Notes under the pieces: model-generated
Told to the model about the DNA's origin: nothing
The model's database searches: none
The model's input: only the letters and a program-made list of their open reading frames with translations
Shown here: in pieces, positions 29,377-39,946 of the stretch
Numbering within the stretch: the stretch's first letter is position 1
How the letters are laid out: each line of letters starts with the position of its first letter
NCBI RefSeq assembly: GCF_001028665.1
Contig: NZ_CP011504.1
Coordinates: 1,798,001-1,862,000 of the forward strand
DNA length: 64,000 nt
Origin: Burkholderia pyrrocinia
Lineage (GTDB): Bacteria > Pseudomonadota > Gammaproteobacteria > Burkholderiales > Burkholderiaceae
Direction of reading: 5' to 3'
Made by a program: the position numbers and the translations under genes

Positions 29377-30618
29377 TTACGCGCGGGCCAATCGACGTGC
29401 AGCGAGTAGCGCAACGGCGAGCAGCACCGCGACATACGCGGCGACGCTCGCCCACGCGCCATGCTGCCAGAACGACCCGCCGACCGAACCGAGCACGCTC
29501 GATCCGAGATAGTACGCAAGCAGGTACAGCGATGCGGCGTGCCCCTTCGCGGATCCCGCGAGGTAACCGACCCAGCCGCTCGCGACCGCATGGGCGACGA
29601 AGAAGCCGATCGTGACGAGCACGATGCCGACGACGATCGCGGCGAGCGAATGCGACAGCGTCAGCGCGAGGCCCGCCGCGAATACGAGAATGCCGCTGAC
29701 CAGCACCGGTGCGCGTCCGAGACGGTCGGCGAGCGCGCCGGCGCTCGATGAAGACACCATCCCGAACAGGTAGGCGCCGAAGATCAGGCCGCACTCGGTC
29801 GAGCTCAGGTTGAAAGGGGTCGCCGTGAGCCGGAACCCCGCGTAGTTGTAGATCGTCACGAACGCGCCCATCACCAGGAAGCCGATCGCGAACACGAACG
29901 GGAGCCGGGCGTGATGCAGTTGCGCGTTCCACAGCCGAACATGGTGGCGCAGCGTCAGATCGGTGCGCTTCACGAAGCGCCGCGATTGCGGCAGCAGCAT
30001 CACGAAGGCGACCGCCGCGACGAGATCGACGACGCCGATCGTCAGCATTGCCGTCCGCCACGAGAAGTGTTCTTCCAGCGCGCTCATGCCGATCCGTCCG
30101 ATCATGCCGCCGAACGCGGTCCCGCCGACATAGAGCCCCATCGAGAAACCGAGCCCGTCGGACGCGATTTCTTCCGCGAGATAGGCCATCGCGACCGCCG
30201 GGACGCCGCCCAGCGCGAACCCTTCGAGCGCACGCCAGACCAGCAGCAGGTTCCAGTTCGGCGACAGCGCGGCGAACACGTTGAACAGCGCGGCCAGCGT
30301 CATCGACGCGAACATCAGCCCGCGTCGCCCGACGCGTTCGGACAGTGCGCCGGCGCACAAGATGGACACCGCCAGCATCCCGGTCGACAACGACAGCGAC
30401 AGCGAACTCGATGCCGCGCCCAGCCCGAACTCCCGTGCGAACGCGGGAAGCAGCGGCTGGACGCAGTACAGCAGCGAGAAGGTGGAAAAGCCGGCGAGGA
30501 AAAGTGCCAGCGCGATGCGCTTGTACGCGGCCGAGCGCGGGGACACGCCGGCAGGCAGCGCATCGGATGCGGCGTTCTGCGTGCCGGGCGTGGATCGGGA
30601 AATCGAAGCGGAGGACAT
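29377..30618 (-). CDS. MFS transporter (12-TM, YnfM-like)
   Basis: A 413-residue major facilitator with about 12 helices. The N-terminal half shows FSLLYCVQPLLPAFAREFG and the loop 2-3 motif GALSERVGRRGLMF. The C-terminal half repeats it as GALADRLGRAPVLV. YnfM/arabinose-efflux-like proteins share these features. Start ATG 30618. Divergent from a LysR gene across a 139-base gap holding an AT-rich palindrome, so it is probably controlled by that regulator. Substrate unknown. Confidence 0.88.
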   Translation of the reverse strand: MSSASISRSTPGTQNAASDALPAGVSPRSAAYKRIALALFLAGFSTFSLLYCVQPLLPAFAREFGLGAASSSLSLSLSTGMLAVSILCAGALSERVGRRGLMFASMTLAALFNVFAALSPNWNLLLVWRALEGFALGGVPAVAMAYLAEEIASDGLGFSMGLYVGGTAFGGMIGRIGMSALEEHFSWRTAMLTIGVVDLVAAVAFVMLLPQSRRFVKRTDLTLRHHVRLWNAQLHHARLPFVFAIGFLVMGAFVTIYNYAGFRLTATPFNLSSTECGLIFGAYLFGMVSSSSAGALADRLGRAPVLVSGILVFAAGLALTLSHSLAAIVVGIVLVTIGFFVAHAVASGWVGYLAGSAKGHAASLYLLAYYLGSSVLGSVGGSFWQHGAWASVAAYVAVLLAVALLAARRLARA

Positions 30619-30664
30619 GGGTGCACTCGATGTGCGACGGAATGCCTGAATTCTTGCGTACCGT

Positions 30665-30685
30665 CATGTATATGTCCAATATATG
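30665..30685. promoter_or_regulatory. AT-rich palindrome between MFS and LysR genes
   Basis: CATGTAT at 30665-30671 and ATATATG at 30679-30685 form an inverted repeat with one mismatch and a 7-base centre, 47 bases before the MFS start and 73 before the LysR start. AT-rich dyads of this type are common LysR targets. Candidate operator only. Confidence 0.4.
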
Positions 30686-30757
30686 AAAGAAACCGCAGTG
30701 ATATGTTTTGCCACTGGCTGACGAGCCGGCCCGGCTCACCGTGAGGTCACCTAGCGA

Positions 30758-31630
30758 ATGGAACTCCGACATCTCCGATACTTTCTGGCCGTGGCGGCCA
30801 CGTTGAATTTCACCAAGGCTGCCGAAACGCTCGGCATCGGGCAGCCGCCGTTGAGCCAGCAGATCAAGGCGCTAGAAAGTGAACTCGGCGTGGAGTTGTT
30901 CAGGCGGACCGCGCGCGGCGCCGAGCTGACGCTGGCGGGCGAGGTCTTCGCGGAAGAGGCGCGCCGCGTGCTCGACGATGCCGAGCGGGCCGCACGGGCG
31001 GCAAGGCGGGCCGCACGCGGGGAAACCGGGCATCTGCGGGTCGGTTTCACCGGGACGGCGGCGTTCAATTCGAAAGTGTCGGATTTGATTCGCCGCTTTC
31101 GGGAGGCGTTTCCGGACGCCGAGCTGACGTTGCAGGAGGCGACGTCGCGCGTCCTGCTGGAGGCGCTGGATGCCGGGCATCTCGACGTCGCGATCGTGCG
31201 GCCGGAACGCCGTGTCGCCGCGACGTTGCGGGTGTCCGACTGGGACGAGGAACCGATGTTCGTCGCGCTGCCCGTGGCGCATCGGCTGGCGCAGCGTCGG
31301 CGCATCGATCTGGCCGAGCTGGCCGACGAGTCGTTCGTGCAGGTGCCGCGGGAAGCCGGCAGCGCGCTGTTCGACGACATCGTCGCCGCATGCAACGCCG
31401 CCGGATTCGAGCCGCGGATGGCGCAACCCGCGCCGCAGATCGCGTCCGCGGTGACGCTGGTTGCTGCCGGGCTCGGCGTGTCTGTCGTGCCGAAGGCGAT
31501 TACGCAGGTGCAGGTTGCCGGGGTCGTCTATCGGCCGTTCGCGGGCAATGCGCTTCGTGCAAGGCTGGCCATTGCGTCGCGATGCGACGAGCCGTCGGCG
31601 GTCGTTCGCAATTTTCTTTTGCTGGCCTAG
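30758..31630 (+). CDS. LysR-family transcriptional regulator
   Basis: A 290-residue LysR protein starting MELRHLRYFLAVAATLNFTKAAETLG, with the helix-turn-helix QPPLSQQIKALESELGVELF. The C-terminal effector domain resembles the BenM/CatM type (HLRVGFTGTAAFNSKVSDLI). Divergent from the MFS gene, which is the likely target. Ends about 100 bases before the tRNA-Leu terminator. Confidence 0.92.
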   Translation: MELRHLRYFLAVAATLNFTKAAETLGIGQPPLSQQIKALESELGVELFRRTARGAELTLAGEVFAEEARRVLDDAERAARAARRAARGETGHLRVGFTGTAAFNSKVSDLIRRFREAFPDAELTLQEATSRVLLEALDAGHLDVAIVRPERRVAATLRVSDWDEEPMFVALPVAHRLAQRRRIDLAELADESFVQVPREAGSALFDDIVAACNAAGFEPRMAQPAPQIASAVTLVAAGLGVSVVPKAITQVQVAGVVYRPFAGNALRARLAIASRCDEPSAVVRNFLLLA

Positions 31631-31731
31631 CGGAGTGTGCCGAAGTGCTTGGGGTAGATCCGTCGCGCGCTTGAATCTTCCGGTGTGCGCCGGGCTTGCA
31701 TCGGCATCGTGTTGTCGAACGCGATAAAAAC

Positions 31732-31763
31732 AAAAAACCCGCGAGGCCATGCGCTGTCGCGGG
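31732..31763 (-). terminator. Rho-independent terminator of tRNA-Leu
   Basis: On the minus strand CCCGCGA (31763-31757) pairs perfectly with TCGCGGG (31744-31738), followed by a run of six T (31737-31732). It lies 37 bases past the tRNA 3' end. Confidence 0.88.
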
Positions 31764-31799
31764 TGTCTGAAAATGCTCGAAACGCGGAGAAACCGCATC

Positions 31800-31884
31800 T
31801 GGTGCCGACGGCGAGACTCGAACTCGCACAGCTTTCGCCACTACCCCCTCAAGATAGCGTGTCTACCAATTTCACCACGTCGGC
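31800..31884 (-). tRNA. tRNA-Leu (anticodon GAG)
   Basis: An 85-base gene on the minus strand. The acceptor stem GCCGACG pairs with CGTCGGC, followed by A and an encoded CCA. The anticodon arm CTATC-TTGAGGG-GGTAG gives anticodon GAG, reading CUU/CUC. A long variable arm (GGCGAAAGCTG-type) and the T-arm GCGAGTTCGAGTCTCGC confirm a class II leucine tRNA. No integrated element sits at its end. Confidence 0.97.
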
Positions 31885-32030
31885 ACTGCACTGCAAGGGG
31901 CGCAATTCTAGCGTCACATTGCGCGTTTGTGAAGGGGGTATGACACGATTGCGGTGTGTGAGAGAGCGATCCCGGTAGAATTCGTGCGATCGGTCCGACT
32001 ATCATCGCAACCGCAACCCGCTTTCTCCCA

Positions 32031-33356
32031 GTGACCACCACCCTCGAACAACTGCAGGCCGGACAACTGTCGGGCGCCCGGCAACTCAAGCTCGCGTGCG
32101 GGCTGACCGAATTTCCGCGCGAGATCTTCGATCTCGCCGACACGCTCGAAGTGCTCGACCTGTCCGGCAATGCGCTCGCCGCGCTGCCGGACGACCTGCC
32201 GCGGCTGCACCGCCTGCGCATCCTGTTCGCGTCCGGCAACCGCTTCACCGCCTTCCCCGACGTGCTCGGCGCGTGTCCGCAGCTGGACATGATCGGCTTC
32301 AAGGCGAACCGGATCCGCACGGTGCCGCGCGGATCGCTGCCGCGTGCACTGCGCTGGCTGATCCTCACCGACAACGAAATCGACGCATTGCCCGCCGAGA
32401 TCGGCGACTGCTCGCGATTGCAGAAGCTGATGCTCGCGGGCAACCGGCTGCGCGCGCTGCCTGCCGAAATGGCCGCGTGCCGTGCGCTCGAGCTGGTGCG
32501 CCTGTCGGCGAACCGGCTGGACGAACTGCCCGACTGGTTGCTGCGCCTGCCGCGCCTCGCGTGGCTCGCATACTCCGGCAATCCGTTCAGCGCCGCGCCG
32601 GAAGCCGCGGCGTCGGCCGGGCCCGAGGTCGCGGACGTCGACTGGGCGTCGCTCTCGTGCGAACAGAAGCTGGGCGAAGGCGCGTCGGGTGTCATTTACC
32701 GCGCGCAATGGCGTGCGGACGGTCATGCGCCGCGAGCGGTCGCGGTCAAGCTGTTCAAGGGCGCGGTGACGAGCGACGGGCTGCCCGACTGTGAAATGGC
32801 CGCGTGCCTGCACGCCGGCCGCCACCCGAACGTGATTCCGGTGATCGGCAAGGTGCGCGGTCATCCGGATGGCACGCACGGCCTCGTGATGGAACTGGTC
32901 GATCCTGCGCTGACGAACCTTGCCGGGCCGCCGAGCTTTGCAACCTGCACGCGCGACGTGTATGCGGCCGACGCGCGATTCGAGCCGACGGAGGCCGTGC
33001 GGATCGCGCACGGCATCGCATCGGCGGCACGCCATCTGCACGCGCGCGGCATCATGCATGGCGACCTGTATGCGCACAACATCCTGCACGACGGTGCAGG
33101 CGGCGCGCTGTTGGGCGACTTCGGTGCGGCGTCGTTCTACGACACGAGCGACGTAAGGCATGGCGCCCGGCTCGAACGGCTGGAAGTCCGCGCGTTCGGC
33201 CACCTGCTCGGCGAATTGCTCGCGCACTGCGTACCGCATACATGGGCCGGGGGGAGCGATCTGGAAGCGCTCGCGGCGGCTTGCGCGAGCGAGGACATCG
33301 ACACCCGGCCGTCGTTCGACGGGATTGTCGACGCGCTGGCCGCGTGGAAGGTCTGA
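32031..33356 (+). CDS. Leucine-rich-repeat protein kinase
   Basis: A 441-residue fusion, start GTG 32031. Residues about 15-195 are leucine-rich repeats of the LxxLxLxxNxLxxLP type (LEVLDLSGNALAALP, LQKLMLAGNRLRALP, LELVRLSANRLDELP). Residues about 208-441 are a protein-kinase fold: glycine loop LGEGASGVIY, Lys240 in VAVKLF, catalytic loop HGDLYAHNIL (His343, Asp345, Asn350) and DFG at 363-365. The catalytic set is complete, though HGD replaces HRD. No transmembrane helix or signal, so cytoplasmic. No phosphatase or FHA partner is adjacent. Target unknown. It resembles LRR-kinase proteins scattered in beta- and gammaproteobacteria. Confidence 0.9.
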   Translation: MTTTLEQLQAGQLSGARQLKLACGLTEFPREIFDLADTLEVLDLSGNALAALPDDLPRLHRLRILFASGNRFTAFPDVLGACPQLDMIGFKANRIRTVPRGSLPRALRWLILTDNEIDALPAEIGDCSRLQKLMLAGNRLRALPAEMAACRALELVRLSANRLDELPDWLLRLPRLAWLAYSGNPFSAAPEAAASAGPEVADVDWASLSCEQKLGEGASGVIYRAQWRADGHAPRAVAVKLFKGAVTSDGLPDCEMAACLHAGRHPNVIPVIGKVRGHPDGTHGLVMELVDPALTNLAGPPSFATCTRDVYAADARFEPTEAVRIAHGIASAARHLHARGIMHGDLYAHNILHDGAGGALLGDFGAASFYDTSDVRHGARLERLEVRAFGHLLGELLAHCVPHTWAGGSDLEALAAACASEDIDTRPSFDGIVDALAAWKV

Positions 33357-33407
33357 GGGGGACGGGCTGCCTGCCGGGTCGCCCGTTGCCCGGCATGCAT
33401 ACGCTTG

Positions 33408-34037
33408 TCAAACCTGCCGCGCAGTCAGCAGCTTGATCCCGAGCCCGACGAACAGCAGCCCGCTGGCGCGCTTGAGTGCGCGCACCGCACGACTCATGCC
33501 GAAGCCGCGATGGAACCGGCGCACGCCGGCCGAATAGACGCTGTGAACGACCACGACGGTGCATGCGATCGTCGCGTACATCACGACGAACTGCAGCGCG
33601 AGCGGGCGGTCGTGCACGATGAACTGCGGCATGAACGCCGACAGGAAAATCATCGTCTTCGGATTGCTGCCCGACACGAACAGCGCTTCGCGGAACAGCT
33701 TCCTGCGGTCGGGCACGGCGATCTCCGCTGCGCCGGTCGACCCGGCGGCCTTGCGGTCGCCGCGCAGTTGCCGGACGCCCAGCACCATCAGGTACGCGGC
33801 GCCGACGACCTTCATCGCGACGAACAGCGGCGGCATCGCGACGAGCACCGCGCCGACGCCGAGCGCGACGAGCAGCACGACCACACCTTGCGCGACGAGG
33901 TTGCCCGCGATCGTCGCGGCGGTGCCGTGCGTGCCGTAGCGCACCGTGTTGCGGATCACGAGCAGCACGTTGGGCCCCGGCGACAGCGTGGTCGCGAGAT
34001 AGGCTGCGGCAAACAGCATCCAGGTCTGAATGGACAT
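33408..34037 (-). CDS. LysE/RhtB-family exporter
   Basis: A 209-residue membrane protein with six hydrophobic segments. The N-terminal LATTLSPGPNVLLVIRNTVRYG is the LysE/RhtB signature, and NPKTMIFLSAFMPQF is the conserved central motif. Such proteins export amino acids or homoserine lactones. Start ATG 34037. It is followed on the minus strand by nothing co-directional, and it converges with the LRR-kinase. Substrate unknown. Confidence 0.92.
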   Translation of the reverse strand: MSIQTWMLFAAAYLATTLSPGPNVLLVIRNTVRYGTHGTAATIAGNLVAQGVVVLLVALGVGAVLVAMPPLFVAMKVVGAAYLMVLGVRQLRGDRKAAGSTGAAEIAVPDRRKLFREALFVSGSNPKTMIFLSAFMPQFIVHDRPLALQFVVMYATIACTVVVVHSVYSAGVRRFHRGFGMSRAVRALKRASGLLFVGLGIKLLTARQV

Positions 34038-34129
34038 GCGTCGCTCCGAAAGGCGGTTCCGGCGGTCGGGGTGAAGCGATGATGCCACGCCAAAATGGCG
34101 CAAGCATCCGCCGGAACCGGCGCGGCGCG

Positions 34130-34303
34130 TCAGCGCGCGTCGCGCATGCAGTACGCGGGGATCGACGGCGGCGTATCGATCGCGGCGGGACGCGTCATCC
34201 ACGCGATCCACGCGGCCCACAACCCGCAGGCGATCAGCACGGCGACATTCAGCGGCGTCCGGTAGCGGACGATCAGGTCGGCCAGCGGCAGGCGGTTCTT
34301 CAT
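34130..34303 (-). CDS. Small single-pass membrane protein at the end of the copper cluster
   Basis: A 57-residue protein (61 if ATG 34315 is used) with one central hydrophobic helix (LNVAVLIACGLWAAWIAWM) and an external tail containing a single Cys. It lies 32 bases after the PCu(A)C gene in the same direction, so it is probably in that transcript. No family recognised. Role in copper handling is inferred from position only. Confidence 0.6.
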   Translation of the reverse strand: MKNRLPLADLIVRYRTPLNVAVLIACGLWAAWIAWMTRPAAIDTPPSIPAYCMRDAR

Positions 34304-34335
34304 GTGCGTCTCCATCGGTAGTTGCGCATGCAACG

Positions 34336-34782
34336 TTACAGGCCGGTGTACGTCGGCGCCTTCGCGTCGCAGGTCACGGACACCGTCGAGCCGTCCGCGA
34401 AATGCAGCCGGAACGGCACCTTCGCGCCGGGCGCGACGGGCTGGCGCGGCTGCTCCAGCATCACGTGATAGCTCTTCGGCCGGAATGTCACGGTGCCGTG
34501 CGCCGGCACCTCGACCGCGTCGACGTGAACCATTTTCGCGGTGCTGCCGTTCGTCAGCGTTTCGTGCACCATCGCCATCCCGTACGCGGGGGTGTCGATG
34601 CCTGTCAGCCGGGCGGGCGTATCGCCGTCGTTCTTCAGCGAGAAGTAGCCGGACGACGGCACCGTCGCCGGCATCGCGCGGATCCAGCAGTTGTCGGCCT
34701 GCACGACCGGTGCGGCGAACGTGGCGGGGGCTTGCAGCGCCAGCAGCGCGAAGAGCAGGCTGGTCGGAATCGGGCGTTTCAT
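34336..34782 (-). CDS. PCu(A)C periplasmic copper chaperone
   Basis: A 148-residue periplasmic protein that delivers Cu(I), classically to the CuA site of cytochrome oxidase. The signal peptide (LLFALLALQAPATFA) is followed by the PCu(A)C fold with ligands spread as H-M-H-M: VHETLTNG, KMVHVD and YHVML. Start ATG 34782 with an AAGGAGAA site. Third gene of the minus-strand copper cluster. Confidence 0.92.
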   Translation of the reverse strand: MKRPIPTSLLFALLALQAPATFAAPVVQADNCWIRAMPATVPSSGYFSLKNDGDTPARLTGIDTPAYGMAMVHETLTNGSTAKMVHVDAVEVPAHGTVTFRPKSYHVMLEQPRQPVAPGAKVPFRLHFADGSTVSVTCDAKAPTYTGL

Positions 34783-34865
34783 CGTTTGTTCTCCTTATGG
34801 GGTGTACTGCATGGGGCATCGACGGCAATCCGATCGGTGCGGCATGCCGACGCGCATCGCGTGCA

Positions 34866-35231
34866 TCACTTCAGCGTGAACGTGTAGCGGCCTTTCGTGC
34901 GATGGCCGTCGCTGGCTACCGCGATCCACGCGACCGTGTACGTGCCGGCCGTCAGGCTGGCCAGCGCGACGTGCATCCGCTTGCGGTTGCCGGCGTCGAC
35001 GGCCGATTTCCCGTCGGCGACCGACTGCCCGTGGCTGTCGGTGACGGCGATCGAGCTGAAGGCCGGCTCGAGCGCTTCGCTGAAATCGATCGTGACTGCG
35101 TGCGGTGCGCTCGAAAGCGTGGCGTCGGCGGCCGGTACCCGCGACTTCGGGAGCGCGTGGGCCTGGGCGGCCTGGATGACGACGAAGCCGAGTGCGGCGA
35201 GTGCGCCGCGAACGAAAAGGGCGGTTTTCAT
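34866..35231 (-). CDS. copC: CopC/YobA-like periplasmic copper-binding protein
   Basis: A 121-residue protein. The signal peptide ends AQA, leaving mature HALPKSRV with an N-terminal His, the Cu(II) ligand of CopC proteins. The second ligand region is near ASDGHRTKG. The protein is one beta-barrel domain and has no CopD membrane extension. Start ATG 35231. The frame is open further upstream to 35441 with its own good ribosome-binding site, but that would add an Arg/Cys-rich stretch that masks the signal peptide, so I reject it. 83 bases upstream of the PCu(A)C gene. Confidence 0.9.
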   Translation of the reverse strand: MKTALFVRGALAALGFVVIQAAQAHALPKSRVPAADATLSSAPHAVTIDFSEALEPAFSSIAVTDSHGQSVADGKSAVDAGNRKRMHVALASLTAGTYTVAWIAVASDGHRTKGRYTFTLK

Positions 35232-35531
35232 GGCTGGTTGTGCGAGTGGCGAATCGGTTGGAGACACACGGATTCGACGGACGGATGCGCGAGCGGCATC
35301 GCAGCGGCACCGATGCCGGCTGCTGCCGGCGCGAACGTGTGCGGCCCGAGGTTCGCATGCGAGCGAAGATCGGCGACAGTGCGAACCGGAAGCGGCCAGC
35401 CGCACGCACGGCACGACGCCGCGCGCAATACGGTGAGACATGATCGTCCTTCGAAACGTGACACGTCACGCACGCCGGTGGCGTGCGCGGGCCGCGCGAT
35501 GCACTACGGCATCACGCGTGACGACGACGGT

Positions 35532-35909
35532 TCAGGACGCGAACGGAGGGGCGCGCGGCTGCGCGGCCGTGAGCGGCAGCGCGCGGCGCAGGCTGTCGAA
35601 GCGGGTCGCTTCGCGGTGCTGGATGACGCGCACGTTGGCCGCGAACGTCAGTTCGGGCGCGGGCAGTGCGGGTGTGTGGGCAAGCAGGCTGCAATAGCCG
35701 CATGCCTGGAGGTGGGCCTGCAGGCTCTTCGGCGACGAATCGGCGGAGCGATCGCCGGTGGCCGGCGCGGCCGTACAGTAACCGGCCAGCAGTGCATCGA
35801 CGCGGCCTTGCGTCGTCAGCGCCTGCGAGATCGTCGGCGCGAGCGCCGTCATCAGGATGGCGAGCATCCCGATCAGACTGCCGATCTTCCGGAGACGACG
35901 ACTCAGCAT
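35532..35909 (-). CDS. DUF2946 family protein
   Basis: A 125-residue protein with an N-terminal membrane helix (IGSLIGMLAILMTALAP) and the DUF2946 hallmark QACGYCSLLAH, whose two Cys and His suggest metal binding. DUF2946 genes commonly accompany copper-handling genes, as here. Start ATG 35909. A 300-base gap (35232-35531) separates it from copC. That gap holds no supported gene but does hold the dyad CGTGAC-AC-GTCACG at 35455-35468. Confidence 0.82.
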   Translation of the reverse strand: MLSRRLRKIGSLIGMLAILMTALAPTISQALTTQGRVDALLAGYCTAAPATGDRSADSSPKSLQAHLQACGYCSLLAHTPALPAPELTFAANVRVIQHREATRFDSLRRALPLTAAQPRAPPFAS

Positions 35910-36001
35910 GCGATGCGCGGCGGCGTATGGGCGACGATGGTGCGGATTATGCCACGCACGTCGATCCGCATGTCGGCAGCGGCGTGCGGCATCGCGGCAC
36001 G

Positions 36002-36496
36002 TTACGCGTGCTTCTCCAGATATTTCGTGATCAGCGTCATCTGCGCGGCCCAGCCCTGATCGTTCATCTCGCGCGCTTTCGCGCGACGCGCTTCGATCAA
36101 CTGGTCGAAGCCCGTTTCCGTGACCGTCAGCAGCGTGCCGCCGGCCTGTGCGGCGAGCGTGAACGTGACGAGCGTCATCGGCTCGGACGTGTAATCGAAG
36201 TTCGGATCGATCGCGAACGGATGCCAGCGAAACGAGAACAGTTGCTTCGGCTCAACGCGATCGACGACGATTTCGAACACAGTGCCCGCATAGGGTTCCT
36301 GTGCCTTGGCGACGTCGTCGTCGACGCGCGTCGGCGTGATGCGGCCGAACAGCGGCTGGTCGGCCGCGAACGGTCCGTCGAACGCGACGCCGAACCAGTG
36401 GCCGAATTCCCCGGAATTGCTGACGGCTTCCCAGGCGCGGTCGGGCGATGCCGAGAGCAGGGTCTGCTTTTCGATGCGATCGGTTTGCTGGGTCAT
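36002..36496 (-). CDS. SRPBCC/AHSA1-family protein
   Basis: A 164-residue protein of the START-like Activator-of-Hsp90 ATPase homology family (polyketide cyclase fold). KQTLLSASPDRAWEAVSNSGEFGHWFG opens the domain, and LVTFTLAAQAGGTLLTVTETGFD then QGWAAQMTLITKYLEKH close it. It probably binds a hydrophobic ligand. Role unknown. Start ATG 36496 with GGAG six bases before it. Not linked to the flanking copper genes by sequence. Confidence 0.87.
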   Translation of the reverse strand: MTQQTDRIEKQTLLSASPDRAWEAVSNSGEFGHWFGVAFDGPFAADQPLFGRITPTRVDDDVAKAQEPYAGTVFEIVVDRVEPKQLFSFRWHPFAIDPNFDYTSEPMTLVTFTLAAQAGGTLLTVTETGFDQLIEARRAKAREMNDQGWAAQMTLITKYLEKHA

Positions 36497-36554
36497 GACG
36501 TTCTCCACGCAGGATCAACCGTTGCAGGACGGCGCGCGTGACCGCACGCCGCGT

Positions 36555-36857
36555 CTAGTCGAGCATGACCGCGTCGGGCACGTCGAGCACGAGGTCCGAC
36601 GTCGCGACGGCCACGCACGGCAGCGTATAGCCGTCGGCCTTTTCCTCGCGGCTCAGCCCCGGCCATTCGATCGTGTAGCGTACGCTGCCGCTGACGATCC
36701 GGCAAAGGCAGCTTCGGCACGTGCCGTTGCGGCACGAGCGCGGCAGCGATACGTGCGCGAACGCGGCGGCCTCGAGCAGCGTCAGCGAGTCGGGCGCATC
36801 GAAGGTCGCGCCGAGCGGCTCGATGCGCACGAGGGGAGGGTGTTCCGGATCGGTCAT
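36555..36857 (-). CDS. 2Fe-2S plant-type ferredoxin
   Basis: A 100-residue electron carrier. The cluster motif CRNGTCRSCLC (C-x4-C-x2-C) and the distant fourth Cys in LPCVAVA are intact, as in [2Fe-2S] ferredoxins of the plant type. Start ATG 36857. It lies 58 bases upstream of the SRPBCC gene in the same direction. No oxygenase or reductase is adjacent, so its partner is not evident. Confidence 0.9.
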   Translation of the reverse strand: MTDPEHPPLVRIEPLGATFDAPDSLTLLEAAAFAHVSLPRSCRNGTCRSCLCRIVSGSVRYTIEWPGLSREEKADGYTLPCVAVATSDLVLDVPDAVMLD

Positions 36858-36939
36858 GGTTGAAGCGGGCGGCGGTTCGGCGGCAACGCGCCAAGCATAC
36901 CCGAAGCCGCTTGCGGCCGGCGCCGGCCGGCCGCGGGCG

Positions 36940-38844
<1,905 letters not shown>

Positions 38845-38859
38845 GACTTGTCTCCTGTC

Positions 38860-38942
38860 GACCAGAGTTAGCGCTTCAGCGCTTACTCTGGTCCCATGCT
38901 TCGCGGTCGGCCTCGGTCAGCGCTTCAGCGCTCACTCGGGCC
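38860..38942 (-). repeat. Two tandem 34-nt palindromes in the leader of the sigma-54 activator gene
   Basis: 38860-38893 is a nearly perfect hairpin: GACCAGAGTTAGCGCT and AGCGCTTACTCTGGTC, 16-nt arms with one mismatch and a 2-nt loop. 38909-38942 is a second, more diverged copy with the same AGCGCT-TC-AGCGCT centre. The first ends 15 bases before the start codon. A related pair lies at 47370-47431. Confidence 0.7.
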
Positions 38943-39226
38943 CCATGCTCGTCGATCGGTCGATCCTGTGCGTCGTTACATGCCGAAGCGCCATCACCGA
39001 AACCACCCGCGGACTCCACGTTCCGCTTGCGGCGCACCATCGGGCACGAAGGCCGACCATCCGGGTACGCATCATCATACAAGCGCGACGTGCGATATGC
39101 GACCGCGAACAAAATCCCCTTGCTTTTAAATGGCCGCATGCAATGATGGAAATGGAGCACGCACGCGCCGTGTTCCGCATTGCAACACGCATGCGACGTG
39201 ACATGCATCCGTTCGGGAGACGCATC

Positions 39227-39418
39227 ATGGTTCGGACGGAACTGAGAGTCGTGCTGGCGGCCATCGCCACCTTCATCATGCTGGGCGGCATTGCCGTGGC
39301 GATCCACGGTTTGCTGTTCGATCTGACCGATGCGGTGCTATACGGGGCGGCCGCGATTGCGGCGGGCGTCACGACAGCCGCGGTCGCGCTCAACGTCTGG
39401 CCCACCGATCCGCACTGA
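39227..39418 (+). CDS. Small two-helix membrane protein
   Basis: A 63-residue protein with two hydrophobic helices (VLAAIATFIMLGGIAVAIHG and LYGAAAIAAGVTTAAVALNV) joined by a short acidic loop. Start ATG 39227 with GGGAG eight bases upstream. No family recognised. Isolated between the sigma-54 activator and a DUF1488 gene. The 280 bases upstream (38943-39226) hold no supported gene. Confidence 0.6.
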   Translation: MVRTELRVVLAAIATFIMLGGIAVAIHGLLFDLTDAVLYGAAAIAAGVTTAAVALNVWPTDPH

Positions 39419-39658
39419 CACCCGTTTCCGAAACGGTGCCGGATGCCGCGCTGATCTGATGAAATGCGCGTCGGAACGCCGCACACCGGAAAATTTGTCT
39501 CCTGCGCGAAACCGTCTAAAGTGGAAAGCAACCAGCATGCATTGTCCGCGCCATACCTCCGTGGACGGTGCCTCCGCTGGCGAGCCCGCGTACATTTCGT
39601 CCGGCCGGTAGCGGACGACGGACGCGGTCATTCGTGTTCTACCGGTCGAGGCGGCTTC

Positions 39659-39946
39659 ATGCAGATCCATTTCACGAACGAGAAGCCTGAATATTCGGGG
39701 CGCGACCTGATGCTTGGGTTCACCGCGCTGGTCAATGGCGAGCGCGTCCAATGTCAGATCACCGCCGAGGCGCTGGAAGACCACTTCGGCGCGGCATCGC
39801 CGCGTTTCGAGGATATGGTCGGCGCATTCGACCAGCACCGCGATCGCATCGAGGCGGCTGCTCGGCGCCTGCTGTCGGAGACGCGCGCGCAATGCGTGAC
39901 GCTGCGCAGCGGTTACGTTCGCTTCTACGAGGCGAACTGGCGCTGA
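39659..39946 (+). CDS. DUF1488 family protein
   Basis: A 95-residue cytoplasmic protein matching DUF1488: an opening strand, then GERVQCQITAEALEDHFGA, a helical stretch ending RIEAAARRLLSE, and the final VTLRSGYVRFYE. Start ATG 39659 near a GAGGCGG site. The function of the family is not established. Confidence 0.8.
   Translation: MQIHFTNEKPEYSGRDLMLGFTALVNGERVQCQITAEALEDHFGAASPRFEDMVGAFDQHRDRIEAAARRLLSETRAQCVTLRSGYVRFYEANWR

Noticed and set aside
31800..32030. Integration site at the tRNA-Leu gene
   Set aside because: No integrase gene and no repeated tRNA 3' end were seen in the window.
34866..35441. Longer CopC from ATG 35441 with its own GAAGGA site
   Set aside because: The added 70 residues are Arg/Cys-rich and would bury the signal peptide; the internal ATG 35231 gives normal CopC length and an N-terminal His after cleavage.
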